Source: Aphanizomenon flos-aquae FACHB-1287
GTDB lineage: Bacteria > Cyanobacteriota > Cyanobacteriia > Cyanobacteriales > Nostocaceae
Direction: 5' to 3'
Length of the DNA: 64,000 bases
Assembly: GCF_014698755.1 (NCBI RefSeq)
Contig: NZ_JACJTO010000011.1
Coordinates: 39,802 to 103,801 of the forward strand
Part shown: positions 1 to 9,442 of the stretch, in pieces
Position numbering within the stretch: the stretch's first letter is position 1
How the letters are laid out: each line of letters begins with the position of its first letter
Translations under genes and position numbers: made by a program
Notes under the pieces: generated by a model
What the model was told of the DNA's origin: nothing
Databases searched by the model: none
Seen by the model: the letters and a program-made list of their open reading frames with translations, nothing else

Positions 1-957
1 TCAACGGAAAAAGAAGAATATCTCTTTCGTCATGATCCAGCTATCACAACCGATGACTGTTCTATTGTCGTATTTAGTAATAATTGGTTCAATATTAATC
101 ATCCTCTGCCAGATAATTTATTTCATGCAGAACGAAAATATTTAACCGTTTATTTAGATGGTAATGATAACGATAAAGATTATCATAAATTACCAGAATA
201 TAAAGAATTTGATTTCATTCTCAAGACCCATTCTAATCACCATCTAAATTATCTAGATAATTTTTATCCCTGGTCTTTTGGATTGAGTAACCGGATATTA
301 CAGGAATTGAAAGAAGTTCCAAATTTCCAGGACAAAAAAAGACAAATACTTATTAATTTCCGACATTGGCAAACTGGTCATCCCGTCAGAAATATTAGTT
401 CTAGCCTCTTAATCCTAAAAATTAGTGATATTTTCCAAATCAATAATACTGTTGATAACCAAGCTGAATATCCAACTGAACCCTATCATCATCTCCATTG
501 GTTACAAACTGGTAAACGTCATTATCCAAATTACTATAACCGCCTCAAATATTCAACCGCTTGTGCTTGTTTTGGTAGTTTTTTTGTCCCTGCTTGGCCT
601 AAAAATTCAGGTGGTTTAATTAATCGGAATATTCAGCGGGTAATCAAAAAATTGCGGTTAAAATCAAATACAATTCTACAATGGGATAGTTGGCGATTTT
701 GGGAATCTTTAGCCGCAGGATGTGTGACATTTCATGTTGATTTTGAAAAATATGGGATTACTTTACCTGTAATGCCTGAAAATTGGCGACATTATATTGG
801 TGTAGATTTAGATAATGTTCAAGCCACAATAGATAGAATTACAGAAAATCCCGAAATTCTCGAATATATTTCTCAAGAAGGAAGACGTTGGGCAATTAAA
901 AATTATAGTCCTGTCCCTACAGCTTTGCGTTTTTTAGAGATAGTTTTCCAAAAATAA
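1..957 (+). CDS. Glycosyltransferase, 5' end outside the window
   Basis: The frame is open from base 1, so the gene starts upstream of the window; 318 residues are visible. The C-terminal half resembles exostosin/CgeB-like group 1 glycosyltransferases: a 'FWESLAAGC' segment (about 686-720) matches the conserved region where these enzymes bind the nucleotide-sugar, and it is followed by the usual helical tail (NPEILEYISQEGRRWA). It lies 50 bp before a family 2 glycosyltransferase on the same strand and probably belongs to the same exopolysaccharide or cell-surface glycan operon. Sugar and acceptor cannot be told from sequence. A start at the TTG near 283 would give only 224 residues and is less likely, because coding character continues upstream of it. 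Confidence 0.72.
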   Translation, partial: STEKEEYLFRHDPAITTDDCSIVVFSNNWFNINHPLPDNLFHAERKYLTVYLDGNDNDKDYHKLPEYKEFDFILKTHSNHHLNYLDNFYPWSFGLSNRILQELKEVPNFQDKKRQILINFRHWQTGHPVRNISSSLLILKISDIFQINNTVDNQAEYPTEPYHHLHWLQTGKRHYPNYYNRLKYSTACACFGSFFVPAWPKNSGGLINRNIQRVIKKLRLKSNTILQWDSWRFWESLAAGCVTFHVDFEKYGITLPVMPENWRHYIGVDLDNVQATIDRITENPEILEYISQEGRRWAIKNYSPVPTALRFLEIVFQK

Positions 958-1007
958 ACAACAACTAAAAGTAGTTTATTTTCTCATCCTACAGTCAACT
1001 ACAGTCA

Positions 1008-1994
1008 ATGTTAAATATTAACTCCTCCGAACCTTTGGTAAGCGTGATTATCCCCACCTATAATCGCCTAGAATACCTAAAACAAGCTATTTCTAGTGCC
1101 GTTCAACAAACTTATCAAAATCTAGAAATTATCGTCTCTGATAATTGCAGTTTTGAAAATCCTCAAGCACTAGTTGAATCATTTCAAGATTCACGAATTA
1201 AATTTTGGCGACATAAAGAAAATATTGGGATGTTAGCTAACCAGTTTCATGGTTTTAAAATTGCACAAGGTAAATATGTAGCTAGTCTCCATGACGATGA
1301 TATATGGAATGAGGATTTTTTATCTAAACTTGTTCCCAATTTAGAAGCAAATCCTCATCTAATTCTGGCATTTTGTGACCAATATATTATAGATAGTGAT
1401 AGTAAAATTAATGTAGCTGCGACTGAAAACAATACCCGCAGTTATAAGCGAGATCAAATCACTCCGGGAGTTCATAAAAATTTTCATCAAATTGGCCTAA
1501 TTGATAAAAGTATCCCCACTGCGGCTGCTTGTGTAATTAGAAATGGTCTCCTGAATTGGGATAATATTCCGGTAGAAGTTGATGGAATGTGGGATTTATA
1601 TTTAACTTACCTTTGTTGTATTTCTGGTTATGGAGTTTATTATGTTCCCGAAAAATTAACCAAATATCGAGAGCATGAACAAACTGATACTATGCTCAGT
1701 GGTAGTCGCAATGTTCAAGCAAAAATCCGTAAAGGTAAAAGTGAGATATTCTGTTATCAAACTTTTATGGAAGATCAACGTTTACAAGAATTTAATTCTT
1801 ACTTTAGAAACAAATGGCTAGAAGCTAATACAACTTTAGGAATCGGCTTATTACGAGATCAAAAAAATACAGATGCTCGTCGTTATTTCTGGCAAACTTT
1901 AAGTGAACAAAAATTTAATTTACGCACTTTAGTAGCTTTAATTATCAGTTTTATTCCTACCAATTTAACTAATAAAATCTGGAATATTTCCTAA
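1008..1994 (+). CDS. Family 2 glycosyltransferase
   Basis: A 328-residue protein with a GT-A fold. The N-terminus has the family signature VSVIIPTYNR (residues 10-19), and a DDD triad at about residues 97-99 (LHDDDIW) is the metal and nucleotide-sugar binding DXD motif. Family 2 enzymes transfer a sugar from a nucleotide donor to a growing glycan at the cytoplasmic side of the membrane. No membrane segment is evident, so it is probably a soluble or peripheral transferase. The gene follows another glycosyltransferase by 50 bp and precedes a family 4 enzyme by 25 bp, consistent with one operon. The sugar specificity is unknown. Confidence 0.85.
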   Translation: MLNINSSEPLVSVIIPTYNRLEYLKQAISSAVQQTYQNLEIIVSDNCSFENPQALVESFQDSRIKFWRHKENIGMLANQFHGFKIAQGKYVASLHDDDIWNEDFLSKLVPNLEANPHLILAFCDQYIIDSDSKINVAATENNTRSYKRDQITPGVHKNFHQIGLIDKSIPTAAACVIRNGLLNWDNIPVEVDGMWDLYLTYLCCISGYGVYYVPEKLTKYREHEQTDTMLSGSRNVQAKIRKGKSEIFCYQTFMEDQRLQEFNSYFRNKWLEANTTLGIGLLRDQKNTDARRYFWQTLSEQKFNLRTLVALIISFIPTNLTNKIWNIS

Positions 1995-2019
1995 TTTAGT
2001 AAATTACAAGAGGTTATGA

Positions 2020-3222
2020 GTGAAAATTTGTATTGTTACCCACAAAATCAGAAAAGGCGATGGTCAAGGCAGAGTTAATTATGAAGTGGTTCAAGAAGCC
2101 ATTCGTCGTGGTCATGATCTGACATTATTAGCTAGTGAAATTGCCCCAGAATTATCTGAAAATAATGCTGTTAATTGTATTTATATTCCAGTAGAAAGGT
2201 ATCCTACGGAATTTATTCGCAATTTCATCTTTGCTAAAAAAAGTGCCGATTGGTTGCGTAAAAATCGAGCTAATTTGGATTTAATTAAAGTCAATGGTGC
2301 GATTACTATGGGGGCAAGTGATGTGAATGCCGTGCATTTTGTGCATGGTTCATGGTTGAATTCTTCTGTTCATATTTCTCGCACCCGTAAAGATTTGTAT
2401 GGTTTATATCAATGGTTATTTACTGCGGCTAATGCCTATTGGGAAAAACAAGCTTTTCAGCAATCTAAAATTATCATTTCCGTCTCAGAAAAAGTGGCAC
2501 AAGAATTAGTAAATATTGGTGTTTCTCGACAAAAAATTCGCGTAATTGTCAATGGCGTGGACTTACAAGAATTTGCGCCTGGTGTCAGTTCTCGGACTAC
2601 ATTAGGATTACCTGAAAACGTCAATTTGGCTTTGTTTGTCGGTGATATTCGCACACCCAGAAAAAATTTAGATACGATATTACAAGCTCTAAAAAAAGTT
2701 CCTAATTTACATTTAGCCGTAGTAGGAGACACCAAAGGAAGTCCATTTTTAGAATTAGCAAATAATTTAGGTATACGTGAACGAGTACATTTTTTGGGAT
2801 ATCGTCGAGATATTGCTAAAATTATGCAAGCAGCAGATTTATTTGTGTTTCCTTCCCGTTACGAAGCTTGCACTCTCGTACTGTTAGAAGCATTAGCTTC
2901 TGGACTTCCAACTATTACAGCCACCGCTACAGGAGGCGCAGAATTAGTCACAGCAGAAGCAGGAATTGTCTTGCCAGAAACGGATGACATTGATAGTTTA
3001 GCCACAAGTTTATCTATTTTAACCAGCGATCGCCCACTGCGTCAAAAAATGGGTAAAGTCGCCCGGACTATTGCTGAACAACATAGTTGGTCAAAAATGG
3101 CACAAACTTATTTAAATATATTTGAGGAGTTAATCACCCATGAGAAACACAGTTCTCATCCCCACCTATCGCCGTCCTCAAGACCTTGGCCGCTGTCTGA
3201 AAGCACTCCAACAGCAAACTAA
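2020..3222 (+). CDS. Family 4 (GT-B) glycosyltransferase
   Basis: A 400-residue retaining glycosyltransferase of the GT-B fold. The start is GTG at 2020; an ATG four bases upstream is out of frame. The C-terminal domain shows the GT4 donor-site pattern, with FVGDIRTPRKNLD near residue 206 and the E-x7-E segment in FPSRYEACTLVLLEALASG near residue 277. It probably adds a sugar during surface glycan assembly together with its neighbours. Its last 27 codons read through the beginning of the next gene, giving an 83-bp overlap, and the tail (rich in S, P and H) looks non-native. The ancestral stop was probably lost near 3138, where 'GAGTTAATCACCCATG' marks the natural boundary. Confidence 0.85.
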   Translation: MKICIVTHKIRKGDGQGRVNYEVVQEAIRRGHDLTLLASEIAPELSENNAVNCIYIPVERYPTEFIRNFIFAKKSADWLRKNRANLDLIKVNGAITMGASDVNAVHFVHGSWLNSSVHISRTRKDLYGLYQWLFTAANAYWEKQAFQQSKIIISVSEKVAQELVNIGVSRQKIRVIVNGVDLQEFAPGVSSRTTLGLPENVNLALFVGDIRTPRKNLDTILQALKKVPNLHLAVVGDTKGSPFLELANNLGIRERVHFLGYRRDIAKIMQAADLFVFPSRYEACTLVLLEALASGLPTITATATGGAELVTAEAGIVLPETDDIDSLATSLSILTSDRPLRQKMGKVARTIAEQHSWSKMAQTYLNIFEELITHEKHSSHPHLSPSSRPWPLSESTPTAN

Positions 3223-4102
3223 ATCCGTTGATCAGGCGATCATTGTTGTCAGAGATACAGACACAGAAACCCAGCAATTCCTCGAACAATTTCCAGCCCA
3301 CATCCTCCCAGTACAAATTGTCACCGTCACCCAGCCGGGAGTCGTCGCCGCCCTCAATGCCGGACTCGCACAAGTACAGGGAGACATTGTTTCCATAACT
3401 GATGACGACGCTGCGCCCCATCCTGATTGGTTAGCTAAAATTAATACTCAATTCAGCGTTAATCATGCCATTGGTGGCGTTGGTGGCCGTGATTGGGTGT
3501 ATCAAGGAAACAAATTAGAAAATGGTTCTCGTCCCATAGTTGGTAAATTGCAATGGTTTGGGCGCGTTATTGGCAACCATCACTTAGGAATTGGCTCACC
3601 CCGTGAGGTAGATGTCCTCAAAGGTGTAAATATGAGCTTTCGCACTCAAGCCATCGGCAAATTGTGTTTTGATGACAGAATGCAAGGAACAGGTGCACAA
3701 GTTCATTTTGAAATGTCCTTTGTTCTCACACTGAAACGTGCTGGATGGAAAATGATTTACGATCCTAGCATTGCAGTAGATCACTATCCAGCCCAACGAT
3801 TTGATGAAGATCAACGCCACAATTTTAACAACACTGCCTTAATTAACTTAGTTCATAACGAAACCTTAATTTTATTAGAACATTTTTCTCCTCTGCGTCA
3901 AATTGTATTTTTATCCTGGTCAATTTTAGTTGGGACAAGGGAAAGTTTAGGAATATTTCAATGGTTAAGATTATTTCCCCAACAAGGAGAAATTGCTAGT
4001 AAAAAATTCCTTGCCTCTTTACAGGGAAGATGGTTAGGATATCAAAAATATAAAATGGAATCTCAAAAATTTGCCCTTGAAAAACAACATTTTGGCTATT
4101 AA
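3140..4102 (+). CDS. Family 2 glycosyltransferase
   Basis: A 320-residue GT-A glycosyltransferase. It begins MRNTVLIPTYRRP, has DDD within ITDDDAAPHPDWL near residue 92 as the metal-binding site, and carries the downstream acceptor region 'DVLKGVNMSFR' near residue 155. The family resembles rhamnosyl- or mannosyl-type transferases of exopolysaccharide clusters, but the donor sugar cannot be assigned. A GAGGAG-like ribosome-binding site lies at 3123-3128. The gene starts inside the end of the GT4 frame, so translation of the two may be coupled. A hairpin terminator follows at 4119. Confidence 0.85.
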   Translation: MRNTVLIPTYRRPQDLGRCLKALQQQTKSVDQAIIVVRDTDTETQQFLEQFPAHILPVQIVTVTQPGVVAALNAGLAQVQGDIVSITDDDAAPHPDWLAKINTQFSVNHAIGGVGGRDWVYQGNKLENGSRPIVGKLQWFGRVIGNHHLGIGSPREVDVLKGVNMSFRTQAIGKLCFDDRMQGTGAQVHFEMSFVLTLKRAGWKMIYDPSIAVDHYPAQRFDEDQRHNFNNTALINLVHNETLILLEHFSPLRQIVFLSWSILVGTRESLGIFQWLRLFPQQGEIASKKFLASLQGRWLGYQKYKMESQKFALEKQHFGY

Positions 4103-4118
4103 ATACCCTAACTCATAT

Positions 4119-4150
4119 CCTCAATTTCTTAAAGAATTTGAGGATCTTTT
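4119..4150 (+). terminator. Rho-independent terminator after the glycosyltransferase genes
   Basis: CCTCAATTTCTT (4119-4130) pairs with AAGAATTTGAGG with one T-T mismatch, and is followed by ATCTTTTTCC. It lies 17 bp after the stop of the third full glycosyltransferase gene. Confidence 0.65.
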
Positions 4151-4193
4151 TCCTAACTCAACTTTTTATAGAATATAGAATATTCAGATAAAA

Positions 4194-5627
4194 ATGATTT
4201 CTAAACAAATACTTTTTAATACTGTTTTAAAAGAACAATTTTCTCCCCAAGATCGATCTGCCCAAAGTTGGATCATCATCCTTGGTTTTGTCTTTCTAAT
4301 AACAGCTTGCTACTTTACAAGTACAGCTAGTTTACACCTCGTTTTTCCCGCTACATCTTTTCTAGTCGGCTTGTTTTTATACTTACGGCATCCCATTCAC
4401 TATATTGGCTTCACATGGTGGATATGGTTTCTCACGCCCTTAATCACTCGTTTAGTTGACTATCGAGTTGGCTGGGATCCTACCCGACAAATGTTAATTG
4501 CACCTTATTTAGTCGTATTCCTGACCATATTCACCTTTTTAAAACATCTACCTAGCAGTCTTCGTCAAGGGGGACTGCCTTTTCTTTTAGCAGTCATAGG
4601 AGTTTCTTATGGATGTTTAATAGGTTTAATTTACAATCAACCACTCCCTGTAGTTCGGAGTTTTTTAGATTGGTTAAGTCCGATAATTTTTGCTTTTCAC
4701 CTATTTTCTAATTGGCGAGATTATCCCACTTATCGTCAGCATCTCCAAAGAACTTTTATTTGGTGTGTAATCATCTTGGGATCTTACGGTGTTTATCAAT
4801 TTGTTGTCGCTCCTGAATGGGATCGATATTGGCTAATCCAATCGAAAATGTTTACCAGTGCTGGAGATCCTATCCCCTTTGGAATGCGTATCTGGAGCAC
4901 ACTCCACTCATCAGGACCATTTGGGACTGTAATGCAGACTGGATTACTATTATTATTTACCACCACCGGTCCGTTAATTTTTCCTGCTTCTGCTGTGGGT
5001 TATTTATCGTTTTTACTTTCCCAAGTTCGTACCAGTTGGGGCGGCTGGTTGCTAGGAATAATTATGATTTTTGGTTCGGTAAAACCCCAGATTCAAATGC
5101 GATTAATGACCATAATTTTAGTGATGACAATTTGTGTTATCCCCTTGGTAACTATTGAACCTCTTTCTAAAGTCATTACTACTCGAATGGAAAGTTTTTC
5201 CAATTTAGAAAAAGATGGTAGCTTTAGAGATAGATCAGCTACCTATGACAGAAGTCTGAATTTAGCTCTTTCTAATGTTATCGGTAATGGCTTTGGAAAT
5301 ACCTGGAAAGTTAATGAAAAAACTGGACAAATAGAGGTAGTTGTTATTGATAGCGGCATTTTAGATATGTTTTTTACTTTGGGTTGGATTGGTGCTATAC
5401 CTTATATTAGTGGGTTAGTATTGATGCTAATTACTGTTGGCAATTATACGGAAGGTCGTTTTGATAGTTTTCTCAGCGCTGCCCGTGCTATTGGTATCAG
5501 TTCTTGCGCCCAGTTAATTATCTATAGCGGAATGTTGAGTATTTCAGGGATGATTATGTGGGGATTTTTAGCAATGGCTATGGCAGGACATAAATACTAT
5601 AGCAGAAGTCAGAAATTAGGACTTTGA
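4194..5627 (+). CDS. O-antigen ligase/polymerase-like membrane protein
   Basis: A 477-residue, strongly hydrophobic protein with roughly ten to twelve predicted membrane segments. A long loop between about residues 320 and 395 is rich in charged and polar residues (TTRMESFSNLEKDGSFRDRSATYDRS), and such a periplasmic loop is typical of the Wzy polymerase/WaaL ligase superfamily. The family polymerises or ligates lipid-linked oligosaccharide repeat units on the outer face of the inner membrane. Its position beside four glycosyltransferases supports a role in the same surface polysaccharide pathway. Sequence conservation in this family is low, so polymerase versus ligase cannot be decided. Confidence 0.7.
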   Translation: MISKQILFNTVLKEQFSPQDRSAQSWIIILGFVFLITACYFTSTASLHLVFPATSFLVGLFLYLRHPIHYIGFTWWIWFLTPLITRLVDYRVGWDPTRQMLIAPYLVVFLTIFTFLKHLPSSLRQGGLPFLLAVIGVSYGCLIGLIYNQPLPVVRSFLDWLSPIIFAFHLFSNWRDYPTYRQHLQRTFIWCVIILGSYGVYQFVVAPEWDRYWLIQSKMFTSAGDPIPFGMRIWSTLHSSGPFGTVMQTGLLLLFTTTGPLIFPASAVGYLSFLLSQVRTSWGGWLLGIIMIFGSVKPQIQMRLMTIILVMTICVIPLVTIEPLSKVITTRMESFSNLEKDGSFRDRSATYDRSLNLALSNVIGNGFGNTWKVNEKTGQIEVVVIDSGILDMFFTLGWIGAIPYISGLVLMLITVGNYTEGRFDSFLSAARAIGISSCAQLIIYSGMLSISGMIMWGFLAMAMAGHKYYSRSQKLGL

Positions 5628-5633
5628 TTTACT

Positions 5634-5664
5634 CCTCCCCAAGCCTTTTATTCGGACGGGGAGG
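5634..5664. terminator. Hairpin between convergent genes
   Basis: CCTCCCC (5634-5640) pairs with GGGGAGG (5658-5664) across a 17-base loop. It lies between the converging membrane-protein gene and the UbiB-type gene and may terminate both. The T-run is weak. Confidence 0.45.
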
Positions 5665-5732
5665 GTGTATTTCTTGAGGTTGGGAATTGCTATATCTAAA
5701 CTAGAAACATCAGAAAAATCACAGTTCAAAAA

Positions 5733-7721
5733 TTATTCAGATGCTAATAATTCTCGAATAATTCGAGTTACAGCTTTCTGGGTAACACGAGTAGCAATTT
5801 GTTGACCTAAAAGTTGAACTCCTGGATTAACAATGATTTGGGCTAATTGAGGAGCAAATTTTGTGGCATCAAAGCCTTTAGTTTCTCGCAAAATACCAGC
5901 AATACGTTTAATATATTCTAAGGTTTGTTGTTGTTCAACTGAGGCTGAGGGAATTTGATTAATTGCGGTGATTCCTACCCTTTCTCGCAGTACATAAGTA
6001 AAGTTATGCAAGGCATTTTTACTAACAGCATCTACACTGTTAAAAAATTCATCAATTAATCTATCACGAATAAATGAACCTCGTTTAGAAGATAAAAATT
6101 CTACTCCTTGATTAACAACTAAGTTAAGATCATATTCTTGGTTACTGCGGGCATTTTTTAACAAATTTTCTAAACGATTCCACCGGAATTTACCATCTTT
6201 AAAAAGTAACTCCTGTAATGATGTTCTTAATTCATCTGCGGGATCTGTTAATAGTCTTTTAGCAACATAAGGATAGGCTTCACTGAGAACTTTGAAATTT
6301 GGATCTATATAAATTGCAATTCCTTCTAAAGTAACAAGAGAACGAATAATTAAGGCGTAATAGGGTGGGACACGGAAAGGATATTCATACATTAAAGCCG
6401 ATAAATCATCGGTGATGCTTTTAATATTCAAATCCGCCACACTTGCACCTTCCGCGTTAGCAAATACCTTAGCAAATGCAGGAATAATGGGGGTAAGGTC
6501 TGTTTCTGGAGTGAGAAATTCTAACTTTACATAGTCTTTTGCTAAACTATCAAATTCTCGGTTAACAACATGAACAATTGCCTCAATTAAACCATAGCGT
6601 TGGGCTGGTTTAACTTCGCTCATCATGCCAAAATCAAGATAGGCTAATTTACCATCCATTGTAGCTAATAAGTTGCCTGGATGGGGGTCAGCGTGGAAAA
6701 ATCCATGTTCTAATAATTGACGTAAAGAACATTGAACACCAACTTCAATTAAATACCGTGCATTGACTCCTAAAGCGGCTATTTTTTCCGGTTGAGTTAA
6801 TTTGATACCGTTAATCCATTCCATCGTTAAAACGCGACGGTTTGTGTATTCCCAGTAAATTTTTGGTACATAAATATCCTTCATGTTACCATATAATTCA
6901 AAAAAACGTTCTGCATTTTCGCCTTCATGAATATAGTCCATTTCTTCAAAAATGCGATCGCCTAACTCATCCAAAATCCCGACTAAATCACTACGTACCC
7001 GTTTGATATTTCGCTGTACCCAAGCAGCCAGTTTTCGCAAAATATACAAATCTATAGTAATTCGTTCCCGCAAATCTGGACGTTGTACTTTAATCGCTAC
7101 TTCTTCCCCAGTTTTCAATCTTCCCTGATATACCTGTCCCAAGGAAGCCGCCGCAATCGGTTGTGACGATAATTCTGCATAAATTTCTGAGGGTGGCGCT
7201 CCCAATTCTTCCTCAATAAATTGGTAAGCTATTTCATTAGGAAAAGCTGGTAATTGATCTTGGAGTCTAGTTAGTTCTTCTAAGTAAATTGGTGGTACTA
7301 AATCTGGTCTGGTAGATAAAGCTTGACCGATTTTAATGTAAGCTGGACCCAATTTTGTTAATAGATCTCTGAGTTGAACAGCGCGACGGCGTTCATTTTT
7401 GACCAAAGTTCCCCATCGTTTATCCGACCATAATCCTAATATAAAGGCCAGAATTGGCTTGAGAACTGTGAAAATTCGCCGGATAACTTGCAGGAATCGA
7501 CCATTATACTGTGTTTCTATTTCTACGGGATCATAAAGCACCGTCTCCGGTTCTAATCCCGCCATTACCCGGGCTTTGTGTCTTGGCTGTCGAGAAGCTT
7601 CAGCCGATTTGATGACTTTCTGTGTACTTTGTTCTGCTATTACCTCAATCACGGACAATTCGCCTCCGCGACTGTCCTCCTGACTTGTTCGAGAACTAGG
7701 GGGAAGTGTCTTAACCATCAT
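5733..7721 (-). CDS. ABC1/AarF/UbiB-type atypical kinase
   Basis: A 662-residue protein of the ABC1/ADCK/UbiB family of atypical kinase-like ATPases, which in bacteria and plastids support quinone and prenyl-lipid metabolism. Family marks are in order: KIGQ at residues 130-133, the alanine-rich nucleotide loop AAASLGQVYQ, the lysine in VAIKVQRP, the EExDY helix (EEMDYIHEGENAERF), the catalytic-loop equivalent HADPHPGNLL, and DFG in YLDFGMM. A hydrophobic stretch near residues 85-98 may associate with membranes. Cyanobacteria carry several paralogues, so plastoquinone or tocopherol metabolism is a family-level inference. The first two codons are both ATG; either may start translation. Confidence 0.88.
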   Translation of the reverse strand: MMVKTLPPSSRTSQEDSRGGELSVIEVIAEQSTQKVIKSAEASRQPRHKARVMAGLEPETVLYDPVEIETQYNGRFLQVIRRIFTVLKPILAFILGLWSDKRWGTLVKNERRRAVQLRDLLTKLGPAYIKIGQALSTRPDLVPPIYLEELTRLQDQLPAFPNEIAYQFIEEELGAPPSEIYAELSSQPIAAASLGQVYQGRLKTGEEVAIKVQRPDLRERITIDLYILRKLAAWVQRNIKRVRSDLVGILDELGDRIFEEMDYIHEGENAERFFELYGNMKDIYVPKIYWEYTNRRVLTMEWINGIKLTQPEKIAALGVNARYLIEVGVQCSLRQLLEHGFFHADPHPGNLLATMDGKLAYLDFGMMSEVKPAQRYGLIEAIVHVVNREFDSLAKDYVKLEFLTPETDLTPIIPAFAKVFANAEGASVADLNIKSITDDLSALMYEYPFRVPPYYALIIRSLVTLEGIAIYIDPNFKVLSEAYPYVAKRLLTDPADELRTSLQELLFKDGKFRWNRLENLLKNARSNQEYDLNLVVNQGVEFLSSKRGSFIRDRLIDEFFNSVDAVSKNALHNFTYVLRERVGITAINQIPSASVEQQQTLEYIKRIAGILRETKGFDATKFAPQLAQIIVNPGVQLLGQQIATRVTQKAVTRIIRELLASE

Positions 7722-7860
7722 GAAGAAGCCACCAGTTAAATCAACGTTGTTAAATATTGTAACAATATCTTGTCTTTTCGGGATATTTTCAACAGTTAGA
7801 AATTATTGTTTCTACTTTCTTTTTTATTTTCTGTTAACGCATTAAAATATACTTAGCTTT

Positions 7861-8283
7861 GAGCAATCTTGTTTAAGCTTAACTTGATTACTTTTCAGTA
7901 TTATTAAGCTTTCCTGCATTTAAATTTATAATCTAAAATCAATCTAATTCTTGTGGGGTGAGCATCCCTGCCCGCCCTAATGTATAAACTATGTGCATTT
8001 TAGCTTATCAATATTCATCTGCATTGGTAAAGCTATTTTTTTCAATTTTTGATATTTTGCTTTAAATTATAAATAAGTGCGAACAATCCTATTTAAACTT
8101 AAATTATTACATTTTAGTTTTATTAAGCTTTCCTGCATTTAAATAGTATAATCTAAAATCAATCTAATTCTTGTGGGGTAAGCATCCCTGCCCGCCCTAA
8201 TGTATAAACTATGTGCATTTTAGCTTATCAATATTTATCTGCATTGGTAAAGCTATTTTTTTCAATTTTTGATATTTTGCTTT
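7861..8283. repeat. Tandem duplication of about 220 bp in a gene-free stretch
   Basis: Two adjacent copies (about 7861-8063 and 8080-8283) are near identical from TTAAGCTTTCCTGCATTTAA through GATATTTTGCTTT. The offset between copies is 219 bp, changing to 220 bp after a one-base insertion. Each copy contains the interspersed motif GTGGGGTrAGCATCCCTGCC. The whole 7722-8417 interval holds no gene that I can see. The left part may hold the promoter of the UbiB-type gene and the right end that of the dehydrogenase. Confidence 0.9.
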
Positions 8284-8417
8284 TAATGACTTGTATTTCT
8301 GGGAGAATTGTACTTTTCAGGATTTTTTTGATTGGAGAATTTACAACAATTGACAAATTTTAAGATATGGATATTAATATGATTATATCCTGAAAATACA
8401 AATTTTATCATCAAGAA

Positions 8418-9383
8418 ATGATTAAACATCTTCAAGGAAAAATAGCATTAGTCACAGGTGCTACCAGAGGTATTGGTAAAGGAATTGCAATTGGATTAGG
8501 TGAATCTGGCGCTACAGTGTATATTACAGGGCGAACTCTTGAACCTACTAATGATAGTCTTGGTGGTAGTTTACAAGAAACTCAAACCGCAGTCATAGAA
8601 GCTGGTGGAGTTTGTATTCCTATTCAAGTTAATCATAGTGATGATCAGCAAATTTGCCGACTTTTTGAACGGATTGAGAGAGAACAAAATGGTCAATTAG
8701 ATATTTTAGTTAATAATGTTTATGCAGGAGTGCAATCCATAAGAGAAGCCTATGGTAAAACATTTTGGGAATTAGAACCGAGTTTTTGGGATGCTGCAAA
8801 TAATGTAGGTTTACGAAGTCATTATGTAGCTAGTATTTATGCTGCAAGAATGATGACAAAAAGAAAACAGGGAATTATTTTTACTATTTCTTCTTGGGGA
8901 GGAATGTCTTATATTTTTAATGTTCCTTATGGTGTGGGAAAAAGTGCTTGTGATAGATTAGCTGCGGATATGGCTAAGGAATTAAAACAATATAATGTAA
9001 CTTCTCTAGCTATTTATCCCGGTATTGTGGGTACAGAACAGATTACAAATTTTGCCAAAGAACAGAGTTCAGAAAATGGTAATTCTTCATTATTTGCTGA
9101 TGGTTATAATTGGGAAACACCATTATTTACTGGTAGAGCGATCGCTAGTTTAGCAACTGATGCTAATATTATCAAATATACAGGTAAAATTCAAATTGTC
9201 GCTGAAGTTGCCAAGAAATATGGAATTGTAGATCAAAATGGTAATCGTCCTGTATCTTTACGTTCTTTGCGGTTTATTTTAGCAATGGCTATACCTTTTT
9301 TAAGAAATTATGCTTGGTTAATTCCTGATTTAACAATACCTTGGTTAGTGATTTTCTTCTTGATGATTAGCAGTAGATTTTAG
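8418..9383 (+). CDS. Short-chain dehydrogenase/reductase, DHRS1-like
   Basis: A 321-residue SDR enzyme. The Rossmann dinucleotide motif TGATRGIGKGI lies at residues 14-24, the structural NN-V motif follows in DILVNNVYAG, and the active site comprises Ser in ISSWGG with Tyr-x3-Lys in YGVGKSACD near residue 174. The sequence matches the subgroup typified by animal DHRS1. The C-terminus (about 290-317) is hydrophobic and may anchor the protein to a membrane. The substrate is unknown. It is flanked by a repeat-filled gap on the left and a transposase remnant on the right. Confidence 0.85.
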   Translation: MIKHLQGKIALVTGATRGIGKGIAIGLGESGATVYITGRTLEPTNDSLGGSLQETQTAVIEAGGVCIPIQVNHSDDQQICRLFERIEREQNGQLDILVNNVYAGVQSIREAYGKTFWELEPSFWDAANNVGLRSHYVASIYAARMMTKRKQGIIFTISSWGGMSYIFNVPYGVGKSACDRLAADMAKELKQYNVTSLAIYPGIVGTEQITNFAKEQSSENGNSSLFADGYNWETPLFTGRAIASLATDANIIKYTGKIQIVAEVAKKYGIVDQNGNRPVSLRSLRFILAMAIPFLRNYAWLIPDLTIPWLVIFFLMISSRF

Positions 9384-9442
9384 GAATTGGGATTTTTTAC
9401 AAAAGCCTATTAAAATCTTAATTTCTAGAGAAATAGTATACA

